Below, one piece after another: positions 11,403 through 20,991 of a DNA stretch of 64,000 nt (within the stretch, counting starts at the first letter, position 1; each line of letters starts with the position of its first letter). The stretch is from assembly GCF_005281345.1 (NCBI RefSeq), contig NZ_SZXJ01000043.1, forward strand, positions 418 to 64,417, read 5' to 3'. Below the pieces are notes generated by a model. The model worked only from the letters and a program-made list of their open reading frames with translations. It was not told where the DNA came from and did not search any database. Both the position numbers and the translations under genes were made by a program. Origin of the DNA: Citrobacter sp. wls619. GTDB taxonomy: Bacteria > Pseudomonadota > Gammaproteobacteria > Enterobacterales > Enterobacteriaceae.

Positions 11403-12446
11403 ATGAAATCAGTGGTTATTCACGCTGAGGGAGACGTACGCGTTGAAGAACGTCCCATGCCCCAACTGCAAGCCGATAACGATGTATTGGTCAGGGTGGT
11501 TAGTTCAGGACTTTGCGGTTCTGATATCCCGCGTATTTTCTCTCATGGTGCGCATTACTACCCAATAACACTGGGTCATGAATTTAGCGGTTATGTTGAA
11601 TCCTACGGCACCGGTGTGACTGATATGCAACCAGGCGACGCCGTTGCCTGTGTGCCGCTACTCCCCTGCTTCCACTGTCCTCAGTGTGAGCGTGGTTACT
11701 TTTCGTTATGTAAGCAATATCAGTTTGTCGGTTCGCGTAGCGAAGGGGGCAACGCGGAATATGTGGTCGTAAAACGCGCCAACCTGTTCCGCCTGCCATC
11801 AGATATGCCGATTGATGACGGGGCATTCATCGAACCGATTACCGTCGGTTTGCATGCCTTCCATCTGGCCCAGGGCTGCGAAGGTAAAAACGTGATTATC
11901 GTTGGCGCAGGCACTATCGGTTTGCTGGCGATGCAATGTGCCCGCGAACTAGGTGCAAAAAGTGTCACGGCAATTGATATCAACACACAAAAATTGACGT
12001 TAGCGAAAGAGTTGGGAGCCACTCACGTATTCAATAGCCGGGAGATGAGCGCGACGGAAATCTATTCTGCACTGGCCGACATACAGTTCGATCAGTTGGT
12101 ACTGGAGACAGCAGGAACACCACAAACCGTAGCCCTGTCTGTAGAAATTGCTGGCCCTCGCGCACAGGTGGCGTTAGTGGGTACATTGCACCAGGACCTG
12201 ACGCTGACTTCCAGTGTATTTGGCCAAATACTGCGTAAGGAATTAACGATTCTCGGCAGTTGGATGAACTACTCCAGCCCATGGCCAGGAGAGGAGTGGG
12301 AAACCGCTGCACGCCTGCTGACCGAAAAACGTTTGCAACTGGAGCCGTTAATTGCCCATAGCGGCGACGCGGACAGTTTTGCCAAAGCGGTAGCATCACT
12401 CAATGGCGCACCGATGCAGGGAAAAATTCTGCTCAAATTTGCCTGA
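11403..12446 (+). CDS. gatD: Galactitol-1-phosphate 5-dehydrogenase GatD
   Basis: GatD oxidises galactitol 1-phosphate to D-tagatose 6-phosphate with NAD. It is a zinc-dependent medium-chain dehydrogenase of 347 residues. The catalytic zinc ligands C38, H59 and E60 and the four structural zinc cysteines C89, C92, C95 and C103 are all present; the Rossmann motif GAGTIG is near 170. I start it at the ATG at 11403, after a GGAG site (about 11391). A longer frame reaching back into gatC has no family support. Confidence 0.95.
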   Translation: MKSVVIHAEGDVRVEERPMPQLQADNDVLVRVVSSGLCGSDIPRIFSHGAHYYPITLGHEFSGYVESYGTGVTDMQPGDAVACVPLLPCFHCPQCERGYFSLCKQYQFVGSRSEGGNAEYVVVKRANLFRLPSDMPIDDGAFIEPITVGLHAFHLAQGCEGKNVIIVGAGTIGLLAMQCARELGAKSVTAIDINTQKLTLAKELGATHVFNSREMSATEIYSALADIQFDQLVLETAGTPQTVALSVEIAGPRAQVALVGTLHQDLTLTSSVFGQILRKELTILGSWMNYSSPWPGEEWETAARLLTEKRLQLEPLIAHSGDADSFAKAVASLNGAPMQGKILLKFA

Positions 12447-12482
12447 CCTCACGAGCCAGCAACCTGCGCTGGCTCACATTTC

Positions 12483-12512
12483 CTTTCGAAATTTAGCGTT
12501 CACCTTTCGCAA
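12483..12512 (+). promoter_or_regulatory. Putative GatR operator before gatR
   Basis: CTTTCGAAA (12483-12491) and CTTTCGCAA (12504-12512) lie 21 bases apart in the 111-base gatD-gatR gap. They are the same two nonamers found before gatY, in the reverse order. Related TTTCG-containing sites bind other DeoR-family repressors. This suggests autoregulation by GatR. Confidence 0.5.
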
Positions 12513-12557
12513 TCCTTCGATTAAACTAGTGATAATTAAATTATCAGGTAAATCAAT

Positions 12558-13331
12558 ATGAACTCATTTGAGAGAAGGAACAAAATTGTCGACCTGATTA
12601 ATACGCAAGGCAGCGTGCTGGTAATGGACCTTTCGAATACCTTTGGTATTTCTGAAGTGACTATTCGCGCCGACCTGCGGTTATTAGAGGAGAAAGGTCT
12701 TGTCACCCGCTTTCACGGCGGGGCGGCAAAACCGGGAAGCCACCTGGCTGAAGGCGACAATCAGGAAGTGATACTGGAAGAGCGGTATCAACTTGCCAGC
12801 GATCCGAAAAAAAGGATCGCCCAGGCCGCGACCGCCATGGTCGAAGAAGGCATGACCGTCATTCTGGATAGCGGAAGCACCACCTTGCTTATCGCGGAGG
12901 CGTTAAACCGAAAAAGTAATATCACCGTTATTACCAATAGCCTACCTGCCGCATTCACACTGTCGGAAAACAAAGACATTACGCTGGTCGTCTGCGGTGG
13001 AACCGTTCGCCATAAAACCCACTCGATGCATGGCACCATCGCCGAACGTTCTCTACAAGGGATCAGCGCTGACCTGATGTTCGTTGGTGCCGATGGGATT
13101 GATGCCACTAATGGTATTACGACATTTAACGAAGGCTACTCCATTAGCAGCGTCATGGCAGCTGCCGCACATAAGGTCATCGCAGTGCTGGACGCGACAA
13201 AGTTCAATCGCCGTGGCTTTAATCAGGTACTGCCGATGGAGAAGATTAATTGCGTGATAACCGACGATAGCATCAGCAAGCAGGACAAATCAGCGCTCGC
13301 TAAAACAGGCGTTGAGTTACTGATCGTTTAG
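12558..13331 (+). CDS. gatR: Galactitol operon repressor GatR (DeoR family)
   Basis: GatR is a DeoR-family repressor of the gat genes that presumably senses a phosphorylated intermediate. The 257-residue protein has an N-terminal helix-turn-helix (about 18-40, including GISEVTIRADLRLLEEKG) and the C-terminal sugar-phosphate sensor domain with DSGSTT and the VGADGID motif. The gene is intact here, whereas E. coli K-12 gatR is interrupted by an IS3 copy, so galactitol use is expected to be inducible in this organism. It overlaps the end of the convergent fic-like gene by four bases. Confidence 0.93.
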   Translation: MNSFERRNKIVDLINTQGSVLVMDLSNTFGISEVTIRADLRLLEEKGLVTRFHGGAAKPGSHLAEGDNQEVILEERYQLASDPKKRIAQAATAMVEEGMTVILDSGSTTLLIAEALNRKSNITVITNSLPAAFTLSENKDITLVVCGGTVRHKTHSMHGTIAERSLQGISADLMFVGADGIDATNGITTFNEGYSISSVMAAAAHKVIAVLDATKFNRRGFNQVLPMEKINCVITDDSISKQDKSALAKTGVELLIV

Positions 13332-14371
13332 TTTTTTACCCGCCACATCCCGCCTTTCTTCGCGCCAACGCGTTGCAACTTTCCTTTTTGCTGCAACGCT
13401 TTCAGATATCGTTCAACGGTACGGGATGAGATGCCGCATTCATCCGCAATATTTTCCGCAGTTAACTTAGGCTGAGTTGATAAGAGTTGTAGAATACGTT
13501 TTTCTGTTTCCGCTAACTCAGACGACATTTCTTCCGACATTTCTTCCGACAGGGCTGATGATTTCCCCAATCCCTCTTGCAAAGCAAAGATGATGTTTTC
13601 AAGCGTCGGTGCTTGCCCTAATCCCTCCTTCAAAGCAGAGATGATATTTCCCAAAATAAATTCTATGAATGGCGTACAACTACTTTGCCGATCGCATTGC
13701 CCTAATACCTGATAATACCGATCCTGCTGGTAATGAATCAGCGTTTCTACCGGCAGCCAGGCCAATTCGGCGCGCCACTCCCGCAGAATTAATGTTTGCC
13801 ACAACCGCCCCATTCGCCCATTACCATCAGAAAAAGGATGAATAAATTCAAATTCATAGTAGAAAACAGCCCCAGCAATAAGCGGGTGGTGTTCTGTCGT
13901 TTTTAACCAACCCAGCAAGTCATTAACCAAACGCGGAACTTGTGAGGCAGGAGGGGCCATATGGATAAGATGCTTTTCCCTGTAGACACCGACATTCCCA
14001 GAACGCAATTGGCCGGGATTATCGACCAGCCCTAACATCAGGACCCGATGGGCCTGAAGGAGATCGGTTAACCGTTCACTTTTCCACTCCGACATTTTTT
14101 CATAGGCCAGAATGGCATTTCTGACTTCCTGTATATCTTTAGCTGGCGCCAGAATTCGCTTACCTTCCATCAGCGCGGTGACCTGCTCTGTCGTCAACGA
14201 ATTATGTTCAATCGCCAAAGAAGCCTGGATTGTACGAATGCGATTCTCTTTGCGTAAAAGAGGGGATGCCCTACCAGCCATCGCCGCCCAATGTCCCATC
14301 AACTCACCAACTTCAATGACTTGATTGAGGATCAATGGAGTGACGACGAAAGGAGGTTGGTAGGTGCTCAC
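13328..14371 (-). CDS. Fic-domain adenylyltransferase-like protein with C-terminal winged helix
   Basis: Fic proteins transfer AMP, or another nucleotide part, to hydroxyl groups of target proteins. This 347-residue protein has a Fic/DOC N-terminal region, the full catalytic motif HPFSDGNGRMGR (178-189) and, before it, an inhibitory-helix-like segment SLAIEHN (51-57) that resembles the (S/T)xxxE(G/N) motif of self-inhibited Fic enzymes. The C-terminus (about 285-347) is a winged-helix DNA-binding domain. It starts with GTG two bases after the rsmI stop codon, using the GGGGGAG inside the end of rsmI as ribosome binding site, so it is coupled to rsmI. The linker has internal repeats (EGLG twice; SEEM in tandem). 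Its target is unknown. Confidence 0.88.
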   Translation of the reverse strand: MSTYQPPFVVTPLILNQVIEVGELMGHWAAMAGRASPLLRKENRIRTIQASLAIEHNSLTTEQVTALMEGKRILAPAKDIQEVRNAILAYEKMSEWKSERLTDLLQAHRVLMLGLVDNPGQLRSGNVGVYREKHLIHMAPPASQVPRLVNDLLGWLKTTEHHPLIAGAVFYYEFEFIHPFSDGNGRMGRLWQTLILREWRAELAWLPVETLIHYQQDRYYQVLGQCDRQSSCTPFIEFILGNIISALKEGLGQAPTLENIIFALQEGLGKSSALSEEMSEEMSSELAETEKRILQLLSTQPKLTAENIADECGISSRTVERYLKALQQKGKLQRVGAKKGGMWRVKN

Positions 14372-14373
14372 TC

Positions 14374-15237
14374 TTACTCCCCCTGCTGTTCCAGCGCATA
14401 CTTATACAGCGCATTCTTCTTCACGCCGTGGATTTCTGCGGCCAGCGCAGCCGCCTTTTTCAGCGGCAATTCTGCCTGTAATAAAGCCAGCGTACGCAGC
14501 GCATCAGCCGGAAGATCGTCTTCTTGCGCTTTATGCCCTTCGACGATCAGCACCATTTCGCCTTTACGGCGATTTTCGTCTTCTTTGACCCACGCCAGCA
14601 GCTCACCCACCGGCGCGCCATGAATGGTTTCCCAGGTTTTGGTCAGCTCGCGCGCCAGCACCACGTAGCGGGATTCACCCCACACGGCAACCATGTCTTC
14701 CAGGCTATCCAGCAAGCGGTGGGTAGATTCATAAAAAATAAGCGTACGCGGCTCGGCCTCAATGGCTTTCATCGCATCACGACGCCCTTTAGATTTGGCT
14801 GGCAGGAAACCCTCATAGCAAAAACGATCTGATGGCAGACCTGCAGCACTCAGCGCGGCAATCGCCGCACAAGGGCCTGGCAGAGGTACCACACGGATCC
14901 CCGCTTCGCGACAGGTGCGTACCAGGTGATAACCAGGATCGTTAATCAACGGTGTTCCGGCATCGGAAACCAGCGCAATGTTTTGCCCTTCTTTCAGTTT
15001 CAATACCAGCGTTTCGGCTTTTTGCTGCTCATTATGGTCATGCAACGCAAACAAACGGGCGTTTATCGCGAAGTGTTGCAACAACAATCCTGTATGGCGG
15101 GTATCTTCAGCGGCAATTAAATCAACGGCTTGTAAAACTTCGAGCGCTCGTTGGGTAATATCAGCCAAATTTCCGATAGGAGTAGGTACAATAAAGAGTT
15201 GGCCTTGAGAATTATCCGCCGATTCGTGTTGTTTCAT
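14374..15237 (-). CDS. rsmI: 16S rRNA 2'-O-ribose C1402 methyltransferase RsmI
   Basis: RsmI methylates the ribose 2'-OH of C1402 in the decoding centre of 16S rRNA with S-adenosylmethionine. The protein has 287 residues (286 in E. coli) and is a tetrapyrrole-methylase-fold enzyme. Visible signatures are [12 protein letters not shown] (17-28), AEDTRHT (43-49), [12 protein letters not shown] (about 92-103) and PGPCAAI. It is divergent from lpoA with 62 bases between the start codons, and the Fic-like gene follows two bases after its stop. Confidence 0.95.
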   Translation of the reverse strand: MKQHESADNSQGQLFIVPTPIGNLADITQRALEVLQAVDLIAAEDTRHTGLLLQHFAINARLFALHDHNEQQKAETLVLKLKEGQNIALVSDAGTPLINDPGYHLVRTCREAGIRVVPLPGPCAAIAALSAAGLPSDRFCYEGFLPAKSKGRRDAMKAIEAEPRTLIFYESTHRLLDSLEDMVAVWGESRYVVLARELTKTWETIHGAPVGELLAWVKEDENRRKGEMVLIVEGHKAQEDDLPADALRTLALLQAELPLKKAAALAAEIHGVKKNALYKYALEQQGE

Positions 15238-15299
15238 TGTGTCGTCCGTATTGCCGATTTAATATTGAGCATTGCGTAAAAAATATCACTGGATACAGT

Positions 15300-17357
15300 A
15301 TGGTACCCTCAACATTTTCTCATTTGAAAGCTGCACGCGCGCTGCCTGTCATTCTGGCAGCATTAATTTTCGCAGGCTGTGGCACCCAGGCGCCAGACCA
15401 GAGTGCTGCCCATATGCAGGGCACAGCACAGGCTGATTCCGGCTTTTATCTGCAGCAAATGCAGCAAAGCTCAGATGATAGCAAGACCAACTGGCAATTA
15501 CTCGCCATTCGTGCACTGCTGAAAGAAGGCAAGAGCCAGCAGGCGGTCGAGTTGTTCAACCAGTTGCCGCAGCAACTGAACGATACCCAGCGTCTTGAAC
15601 AGTCACTGCTGGCTGTCGAAATCAAACTTGCGCAGAAAGATATCGCTGGCGCACAGGCTCTACTGGGCCAGTTAAAACCAGCCGATTTCTCGCAAAACCA
15701 GCAAGCACGTTACTGGCAGGCGCAAATTGACGCCAATCAGGGGCGTCCGTCGCTCACGCTGCTGCGCGCCCTGATCGCACAGGAACCGCTGCTGGCCGCG
15801 AATGCTAAGCAGAAAAACATGGACGCCACCTGGCAGGCGTTGTCGTCCATGACCCAGGAGCAAGCGCAGACGCTGGTCATCAACGCTGATGAAAACGTGC
15901 TGCAAGGCTGGCTGGATCTCCAGCGCGTCTGGTTCGATAACCGTAACGATCCGGACATGATGAAAGCCGGTATTGCGGACTGGCAGAAACGTTACCCACA
16001 AAATCCTGGGGCAAAACTGTTACCAACACAGTTGGTTAACGTGCAGAGCTTTAAGCCCGCCTCCACCAGCAAAATCGCCCTGCTGTTACCACTGAACGGT
16101 CAGGCCGCTGTATTTGGGCGAACCATTCAGCAGGGCTTTGAAGCGGCAAAAAACATGGGCACTCAACCCGTAGCCGCTCCTGCTGTTGCCGCGCCTGCAG
16201 CTAACACTGATGCTGGTGCCGATGCAACAACGACACAACCACAGACGACTGACGGCGTTGCCAGCCCGTCTCAGGCTTCTGTCAGCGATCTGACCAACGA
16301 TACGCCAGCGCAACCAGAAGCTGCAGCTGTGCAGCCAACAGCGCCTGCACAGCCAGCGAACGCCAGCGCGCCGGCGAATCCGTCCGCAGAGCTGAAAATC
16401 TACGACACATCATCACAGCCGCTGAATCAGATCCTGGCTCAGGTACAGCAGGATGGCGCCAGCATTGTTGTCGGCCCGCTGTTGAAGAACAATGTCGAAG
16501 AGCTGATGAAAAGCAATACACCGCTCAACGTTCTGGCGCTAAACCAGCCAGAGTCGGTACAGAATCTGGCGAATGTTTGCTACTTCGCACTATCACCAGA
16601 AGATGAAGCACGCGATGCCGCACGCCACATCCGTGAACAAGGAAAACAAGCACCACTGCTGTTAATCCCGCGTAGTGCGTTAGGCGATCGCGTGGCTAAT
16701 GCTTTTGCGCAGGAATGGCAAAAACTGGGGGGCGGCACGGTGCTGCAGCAGAAGTTCGGCTCCACGGCTGAGCTGAAAATGGGCGTTAACGGCGGCTCGG
16801 GGATTTCCCTGACAGGTAGCCCGGTGACGTCCTCTGTGCCTGCGCAACCTGGCGTGACGATTGGCGGTCTGACGATACCGGCTGCGCCTACCGATGCCCA
16901 AATCACTGGCGGCAGCGGTCGTGTTGATGCCGTGTATATTCTGGCAACGCCGGAAGAAATTGCGTTTATTAAACCGATGATCGCCATGCGTAACGGCAGC
17001 CAGAGCGGTGCGACGCTGTACGCCAGCTCCCGCAGCGCGCAGGGCACCGCTGGTCCAGATTTCCGTCTGGAGATGGAAGGCCTACAGTACAGCGAAATTC
17101 CCATGCTGGCTGGCGGCAACGAGCCGCTCATGCAGCAAGCGCTGAGTGCAGTACGCAATGACTACTCGCTTGCGCGCATGTATGCAATGGGTGTCGATGC
17201 CTGGTCGCTCGCTAATCATTTCTCGCAAATGCGTCAGGTGCAGGGCTTCGAAATTAACGGCAACACCGGCGCGTTGACCGCAACGCAGGATTGCGTGATT
17301 AACAGGAAGTTATCATGGCTCAAATACCAGCAAGGACAGGTCGTCCCCGCCAGTTAA
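15300..17357 (+). CDS. lpoA: Penicillin-binding protein activator LpoA
   Basis: LpoA is an outer-membrane lipoprotein that reaches through the periplasm to activate the peptidoglycan synthase PBP1A (MrcA). I start it at the ATG at 15300, giving 685 residues (678 in E. coli). The signal peptide ends in the lipobox LIFAGC with C27 as the lipidated cysteine. An N-terminal TPR-like domain (to about 255) is followed by a C-terminal domain of the periplasmic-binding-protein fold, interrupted by a low-complexity Ala/Pro/Gln/Thr linker (about 295-365) that varies in length in this family. The last 43 bases overlap yraN. Confidence 0.94.
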   Translation: MVPSTFSHLKAARALPVILAALIFAGCGTQAPDQSAAHMQGTAQADSGFYLQQMQQSSDDSKTNWQLLAIRALLKEGKSQQAVELFNQLPQQLNDTQRLEQSLLAVEIKLAQKDIAGAQALLGQLKPADFSQNQQARYWQAQIDANQGRPSLTLLRALIAQEPLLAANAKQKNMDATWQALSSMTQEQAQTLVINADENVLQGWLDLQRVWFDNRNDPDMMKAGIADWQKRYPQNPGAKLLPTQLVNVQSFKPASTSKIALLLPLNGQAAVFGRTIQQGFEAAKNMGTQPVAAPAVAAPAANTDAGADATTTQPQTTDGVASPSQASVSDLTNDTPAQPEAAAVQPTAPAQPANASAPANPSAELKIYDTSSQPLNQILAQVQQDGASIVVGPLLKNNVEELMKSNTPLNVLALNQPESVQNLANVCYFALSPEDEARDAARHIREQGKQAPLLLIPRSALGDRVANAFAQEWQKLGGGTVLQQKFGSTAELKMGVNGGSGISLTGSPVTSSVPAQPGVTIGGLTIPAAPTDAQITGGSGRVDAVYILATPEEIAFIKPMIAMRNGSQSGATLYASSRSAQGTAGPDFRLEMEGLQYSEIPMLAGGNEPLMQQALSAVRNDYSLARMYAMGVDAWSLANHFSQMRQVQGFEINGNTGALTATQDCVINRKLSWLKYQQGQVVPAS

Positions 17358-17716
17358 CGAGTAAACAGACCGGTGATACGTGGGAAACGACTGCGCGCCA
17401 CTGGCTGGAAAGCAAAGGACTGCGTTTTATCGCCGCCAACGTACGTGAACGTGGCGGCGAAATCGACCTGATAATGCGTGAAGGCAGGACCACCGTCTTT
17501 GTTGAGGTCCGCTACCGGCGGTCCGCTCAATTTGGCGGCGCGGCGGCGAGTGTGACCCGGAGCAAACAACACAAATTATTACAGACCGCCCGCTTGTGGC
17601 TTGCGCGCCACAATGGGAGCTTTGATACTGTGGATTGCCGGTTCGATGTGTTAGCCTTCACCGGAAATGATGTTGAGTGGTTTAAGAACGCGTTCAACGA
17701 CCGCTCATATAGTTGA
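17315..17716 (+). CDS. yraN: UPF0102 endonuclease-like protein YraN
   Basis: YraN belongs to the UPF0102 family, with the PD-(D/E)xK nuclease core seen as GGEIDLIM (48-55) and VFVEVRYR (about 62-69), where the usual EVK is EVR. The biological role is not established. The protein has 133 residues (131 in E. coli). The start codon lies inside the end of lpoA (43-base overlap), so the two are translated from one message, and diaA follows after 61 bases. Confidence 0.92.
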   Translation: MAQIPARTGRPRQLTSKQTGDTWETTARHWLESKGLRFIAANVRERGGEIDLIMREGRTTVFVEVRYRRSAQFGGAAASVTRSKQHKLLQTARLWLARHNGSFDTVDCRFDVLAFTGNDVEWFKNAFNDRSYS

Positions 17717-17777
17717 ATCAGAACCTGCCCATCAGGCAAATAAAATAACCTGACGTGCCTGGTACTTAAGGATTAGC

Positions 17778-18368
17778 GTGTTAGACAGAATCAAAGTCTG
17801 CTTTACAGAAAGCATTCAAACTCAGATAGCTGCGGCTGAAGCACTCCCGGATGCGATCTCCCGTGCAGCCATGACGCTGGTTCAGTCCCTGCTCAATGGC
17901 AACAAAATTCTCTGTTGTGGTAATGGGACATCCGCTGCCAACGCACAGCATTTTGCTGCCAGCATGATCAACCGTTTTGAAACAGAGCGACCCAGTTTAC
18001 CTGCGATTGCACTAAATACTGATAATGTGGTCTTAACTGCGATTGCCAACGATCGCCTGCACGACGAAGTTTATGCAAAACAAGTCCGTGCGCTGGGACA
18101 TGCAGGTGATGTTTTATTGGCAATTTCTACGCGTGGTAATAGCCGCGATATCGTAAAAGCCGTTGAAGCCGCCGTTACGCGCGACATGACGATCGTTGCG
18201 TTGACCGGTTATGACGGAGGGGAGCTGGCCGGGTTGTTGGGGCCACAGGACGTTGAAATCCGCATCCCGTCACACCACAGCGCCCGCATTCAGGAAATGC
18301 ATATGCTGACGGTCAATTGCCTTTGCGATCTCATTGATAACACGCTTTTCCCTCACCAGGATGATTAA
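17778..18368 (+). CDS. diaA: DnaA initiator-associating protein DiaA
   Basis: DiaA is a tetrameric SIS-domain protein that binds several DnaA molecules and helps assemble the initiation complex at oriC. The 196-residue sequence is nearly identical to the E. coli protein across the SIS fold (about 34-196), including [13 protein letters not shown] and ISTRGNSRD, although no sugar isomerisation is assigned. It starts with GTG, preceded by an AAGGA site. It ends nine bases before dolP. Confidence 0.95.
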   Translation: MLDRIKVCFTESIQTQIAAAEALPDAISRAAMTLVQSLLNGNKILCCGNGTSAANAQHFAASMINRFETERPSLPAIALNTDNVVLTAIANDRLHDEVYAKQVRALGHAGDVLLAISTRGNSRDIVKAVEAAVTRDMTIVALTGYDGGELAGLLGPQDVEIRIPSHHSARIQEMHMLTVNCLCDLIDNTLFPHQDD

Positions 18369-18377
18369 GGAGTACAC

Positions 18378-18953
18378 ATGAAGGCATTTTCGCCGCTCGC
18401 CGTCGTTCTCTCAGCGTTGCTGTTGCAAGGCTGTGTCGCTGCCGCCGTTGTCGGAACAGCAGCTGTCGGGACGAAAGCAGCAACGGATCCTCGCAGTGTC
18501 GGCACCCAGGTAGATGATGGGACCCTGGAATTACGCGTCAATACGGCGTTGTCGAAAGATGCCCAGATAAAGAAAGAAGCGCGCATCAACGTGAGTGCAT
18601 ATCAGGGTAAAGTCCTGCTGGTCGGTCAGTCGCCGAATAGCGAACTCTCTGCACGAGCAAAACAAATTGCGATGGGCGTAGAAGGTACGACTGAGGTCTT
18701 TAATGAGATCCGTCAGGGCCAGCCAATCGGCCTGGGCGATGCGTCCAACGATACCTGGATCACCACCAAAGTGCGCTCTCAGCTCCTGACCAGCGATCAG
18801 GTGAAATCCTCCAACGTGAAAGTCACCACCGAAAATGGGGAAGTATTCCTGCTGGGCCTGGTCACTGAACGCGAAGCGAAGGCGGCGGCGGATATCGCCA
18901 GCCGGGTAAGCGGCGTGAAACGCGTTACTACCGCCTTTACCTTTATTAAGTAA
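18378..18953 (+). CDS. dolP: Outer-membrane lipoprotein DolP (YraP)
   Basis: DolP is an outer-membrane lipoprotein needed for envelope integrity, acting at division sites and with the BAM complex. The 191-residue protein has a lipobox LLLQGC with C19 lipidated and two BON domains (about 46-115 and 124-190). It lies nine bases after diaA and is followed at once by a REP cluster, which probably marks the 3' end of the lpoA-yraN-diaA-dolP unit. In E. coli the gene is in the sigma-E regulon; I did not identify such a promoter here. Confidence 0.94.
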   Translation: MKAFSPLAVVLSALLLQGCVAAAVVGTAAVGTKAATDPRSVGTQVDDGTLELRVNTALSKDAQIKKEARINVSAYQGKVLLVGQSPNSELSARAKQIAMGVEGTTEVFNEIRQGQPIGLGDASNDTWITTKVRSQLLTSDQVKSSNVKVTTENGEVFLLGLVTEREAKAAADIASRVSGVKRVTTAFTFIK

Positions 18954-18956
18954 TAC

Positions 18957-19046
18957 AGATGCCGGATAGCGACGCATGGGCGTCTTATCCGGCCTACCGA
19001 ACGACATCGTTTGTAGGTCGGATAAGCTCAGCCGACATCCGGCATG
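18957..19046. repeat. REP/BIME palindrome cluster
   Basis: Two inverted REP units with the core GCCGGAT...TTATCCGGCCTAC and the reverse GTAGGTCGGATAAG...ACATCCGGC occupy the space between the convergent dolP and yraR genes. Such bacterial interspersed mosaic elements protect 3' mRNA ends and bind DNA gyrase, Pol I or IHF. Confidence 0.9.
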
Positions 19047-19682
19047 TTATTTGGCCCTTTCGCGTAGCTCGGAAGAGGTCAGGATCGAAACCCCTTCATG
19101 CCCAGGCGCCAGCGCTTCTGCCAGCATTGCACGCGCAACATCGCGCGCTTCAATCGACTTCCAGTTACCCGGCAGCAGCCTGAACAACGGCGCTAAAAAC
19201 ATCTCATTCGCCCGCTGTTTGTCCCTATCACCCAGTAGCATTGAAGGCCGGACAATCGTCAGCCGTGGCCAATTCTGCGCGATCAGCGCCTGCTCCATTT
19301 CCCCTTTCACCCGATTATAAAAAAACGGCGAATGTGCATTGGCTCCCATCGAACTCACCACCAGCATATGCTGGGCGCCAAGCCGGCGGCCCGTCAGCGC
19401 GGTATCCACCACCAGCGTATAATCCGCGTGGATAAACGCCTCTTTACTACCCGCTTCACGTCGGGTGGTACCCAGGCAGCAAAACACAATATCGACCGGG
19501 TCAGTCACCTGCGCCAGCGCATCGCTTAGCTGTGGATCGTGAGGATTATAGACCCCGACCGTATCTGCCAGTGGTCGTCGTGTCGGCGCGGTGATAGCGT
19601 GGATTCGGGGTTCATTCAGCAACATCCGCAGCAAATTTCCGCCCACCAACCCGGTGGCACCTGTTATTAACACCTGGTTCAT
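19047..19682 (-). CDS. yraR: NAD(P)-binding protein YraR
   Basis: YraR is an atypical short-chain dehydrogenase related to the mammalian TIP30/HTATIP2 group, of unknown substrate. It has 211 residues like the E. coli protein, an N-terminal Rossmann motif GATGLVGG (8-15) and a YxxxK-like catalytic region in [11 protein letters not shown] (about 123-133). In E. coli yraQ lies between dolP and yraR and yhbO lies after yraR; neither is present here, and yraR is followed directly by yhbP. Confidence 0.9.
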   Translation of the reverse strand: MNQVLITGATGLVGGNLLRMLLNEPRIHAITAPTRRPLADTVGVYNPHDPQLSDALAQVTDPVDIVFCCLGTTRREAGSKEAFIHADYTLVVDTALTGRRLGAQHMLVVSSMGANAHSPFFYNRVKGEMEQALIAQNWPRLTIVRPSMLLGDRDKQRANEMFLAPLFRLLPGNWKSIEARDVARAMLAEALAPGHEGVSILTSSELRERAK

Positions 19683-19720
19683 TGCTTTTCCATCCCCCGC
19701 ATCCTCAATCGATCTTATAA

Positions 19721-20149
19721 CTATAGATCACGCAGCCAGAGCATCTTCTTGCCAAAACCCAGCGTATTGTCAGTGAACTTGATTTCATCCAGCCGAATCT
19801 CCCACACGGGCGCTGGCAGCATCCTGGCGACGGGGAAACGATGGTTATACGCTTTACGCGCAGCTTCGCTCTCTTCGCCCTCCAGGCGGCGGATTTCCCC
19901 TTTAAACTGAACGCCGCGAATCAGCGCGACCGTTTTAGGCTGACCGTTTACCGTTCCGGCGACGGACGCACGCGGACCAGACATCTGTGCATGGCGGGTC
20001 TTCTCTTCGGTGAGCACATAGAACGCAACCTTCTGCGCATCAAACAGGTAAAACGCATTGGCACACCACAATTCACCTTCATGATGTACGCACCAGGTCA
20101 CGACATGCTGTTTTGCCAGCCAGCGAGACACCGCAGTCAGTGTTTCCAT
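19721..20149 (-). CDS. yhbP: YhbP family protein (split-barrel, FMN-binding-like)
   Basis: YhbP belongs to UPF0306, whose fold resembles pyridoxamine-5'-phosphate-oxidase-type flavin-binding split barrels; no reaction is assigned. The 142-residue protein (147 in E. coli) has no signal peptide and no membrane segment. It is divergent from yhbQ across about 50 bases and lies upstream of yraR on the same strand, 38 bases away, so the two may share a transcript. Confidence 0.88.
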   Translation of the reverse strand: METLTAVSRWLAKQHVVTWCVHHEGELWCANAFYLFDAQKVAFYVLTEEKTRHAQMSGPRASVAGTVNGQPKTVALIRGVQFKGEIRRLEGEESEAARKAYNHRFPVARMLPAPVWEIRLDEIKFTDNTLGFGKKMLWLRDL

Positions 20150-20201
20150 TTCTGTTCTCTTTTATACTGTAGGCCTGAAAATTATCACGTCGATGGTGAC
20201 A

Positions 20202-20501
20202 ATGACACCCTGGTATCTGTACCTGATCCGTACCGCTGACAACGCCTTATACACCGGAATAACCACCGATGTGCAGCGCCGCTATAAGCAGCATCAAAGT
20301 GGGAAAGGCGCGAAGGCGCTACGCGGAAAGGGGGAACTCACGTTGGCATTTGCGGCGCAGGTCGGCGACCGTTCACTGGCCCTGCGCATAGAGTATCGCG
20401 TTAAACAACTCACCAAGCGGCAGAAAGAGCGCCTTGTCGAAGGCGAAGGGTTTGAGACTCTACTGAGGAGTCTGCAAACCCCGGAGCTTAAAAACGATTG
20501 A
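20202..20501 (+). CDS. yhbQ: GIY-YIG nuclease-domain protein YhbQ
   Basis: YhbQ is a stand-alone GIY-YIG domain protein of the UPF0213 family, with reported DNA-damage-related nuclease activity in homologues. The 99-residue form starting [10 protein letters not shown] matches the E. coli start; an ATG three codons upstream (20193) is an alternative. The YLIR...YTGIT pair (GIY-YIG equivalents, about 5-20), a conserved arginine in the RRY segment and the C-terminal acidic residue are visible. Its 3' end overlaps the convergent yhbS by 14 bases. Confidence 0.9.
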   Translation: MTPWYLYLIRTADNALYTGITTDVQRRYKQHQSGKGAKALRGKGELTLAFAAQVGDRSLALRIEYRVKQLTKRQKERLVEGEGFETLLRSLQTPELKND

Positions 20502-20991
20502 AATGGTCGTGATATTCCACCAGGCCAGAGACGCCCTCCAGCGCATCTTCCGCCAGGCGATGCACCTGGAACGCGCTTTCGGTCCCCGGCCAGCGGCAAC
20601 GCAGGTCGTGATGAGCAGCCAGTTCGAAGCCCAGGCGACTGTACAATGCCGGGTCACCCAGAGTGACCACCGCGGCGTAGCCAAACTCGTTAAGAGAATC
20701 CAGCCCTTCATAAACCAGCTGACGCGCCAGGCCTTGCCCACGGTAATTTTCATCTACCGCTAACGGCGCCATGCCGACCCACTGCAGATCTTCACCCTGC
20801 ACATCAACAGGGCTGAATGCGACGTAGCCCACTACCTGACCTTCATCATCGGTAGCAACCAGACCCAGCGTTAAGAAACCGTCTTCGCGCAGGTCGTGCA
20901 CTAACTTCGCTTCCGCATCGCTTTCAAATGAACGACGCAGCAGCGCATCAATGCCTGGGGCATCAATGGGAATTTCAACTCGAATCAGCAT
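20488..20991 (-). CDS. yhbS: GNAT-family N-acetyltransferase YhbS
   Basis: YhbS is a 167-residue GNAT acetyltransferase of unknown substrate, the same length as in E. coli. The acetyl-CoA pyrophosphate loop is seen as [12 protein letters not shown] (about 81-92). It overlaps the ubiT stop region by seven bases and is probably made from the same transcript. The name does not imply a role in quinone synthesis. Confidence 0.92.
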   Translation of the reverse strand: MLIRVEIPIDAPGIDALLRRSFESDAEAKLVHDLREDGFLTLGLVATDDEGQVVGYVAFSPVDVQGEDLQWVGMAPLAVDENYRGQGLARQLVYEGLDSLNEFGYAAVVTLGDPALYSRLGFELAAHHDLRCRWPGTESAFQVHRLAEDALEGVSGLVEYHDHFNRF

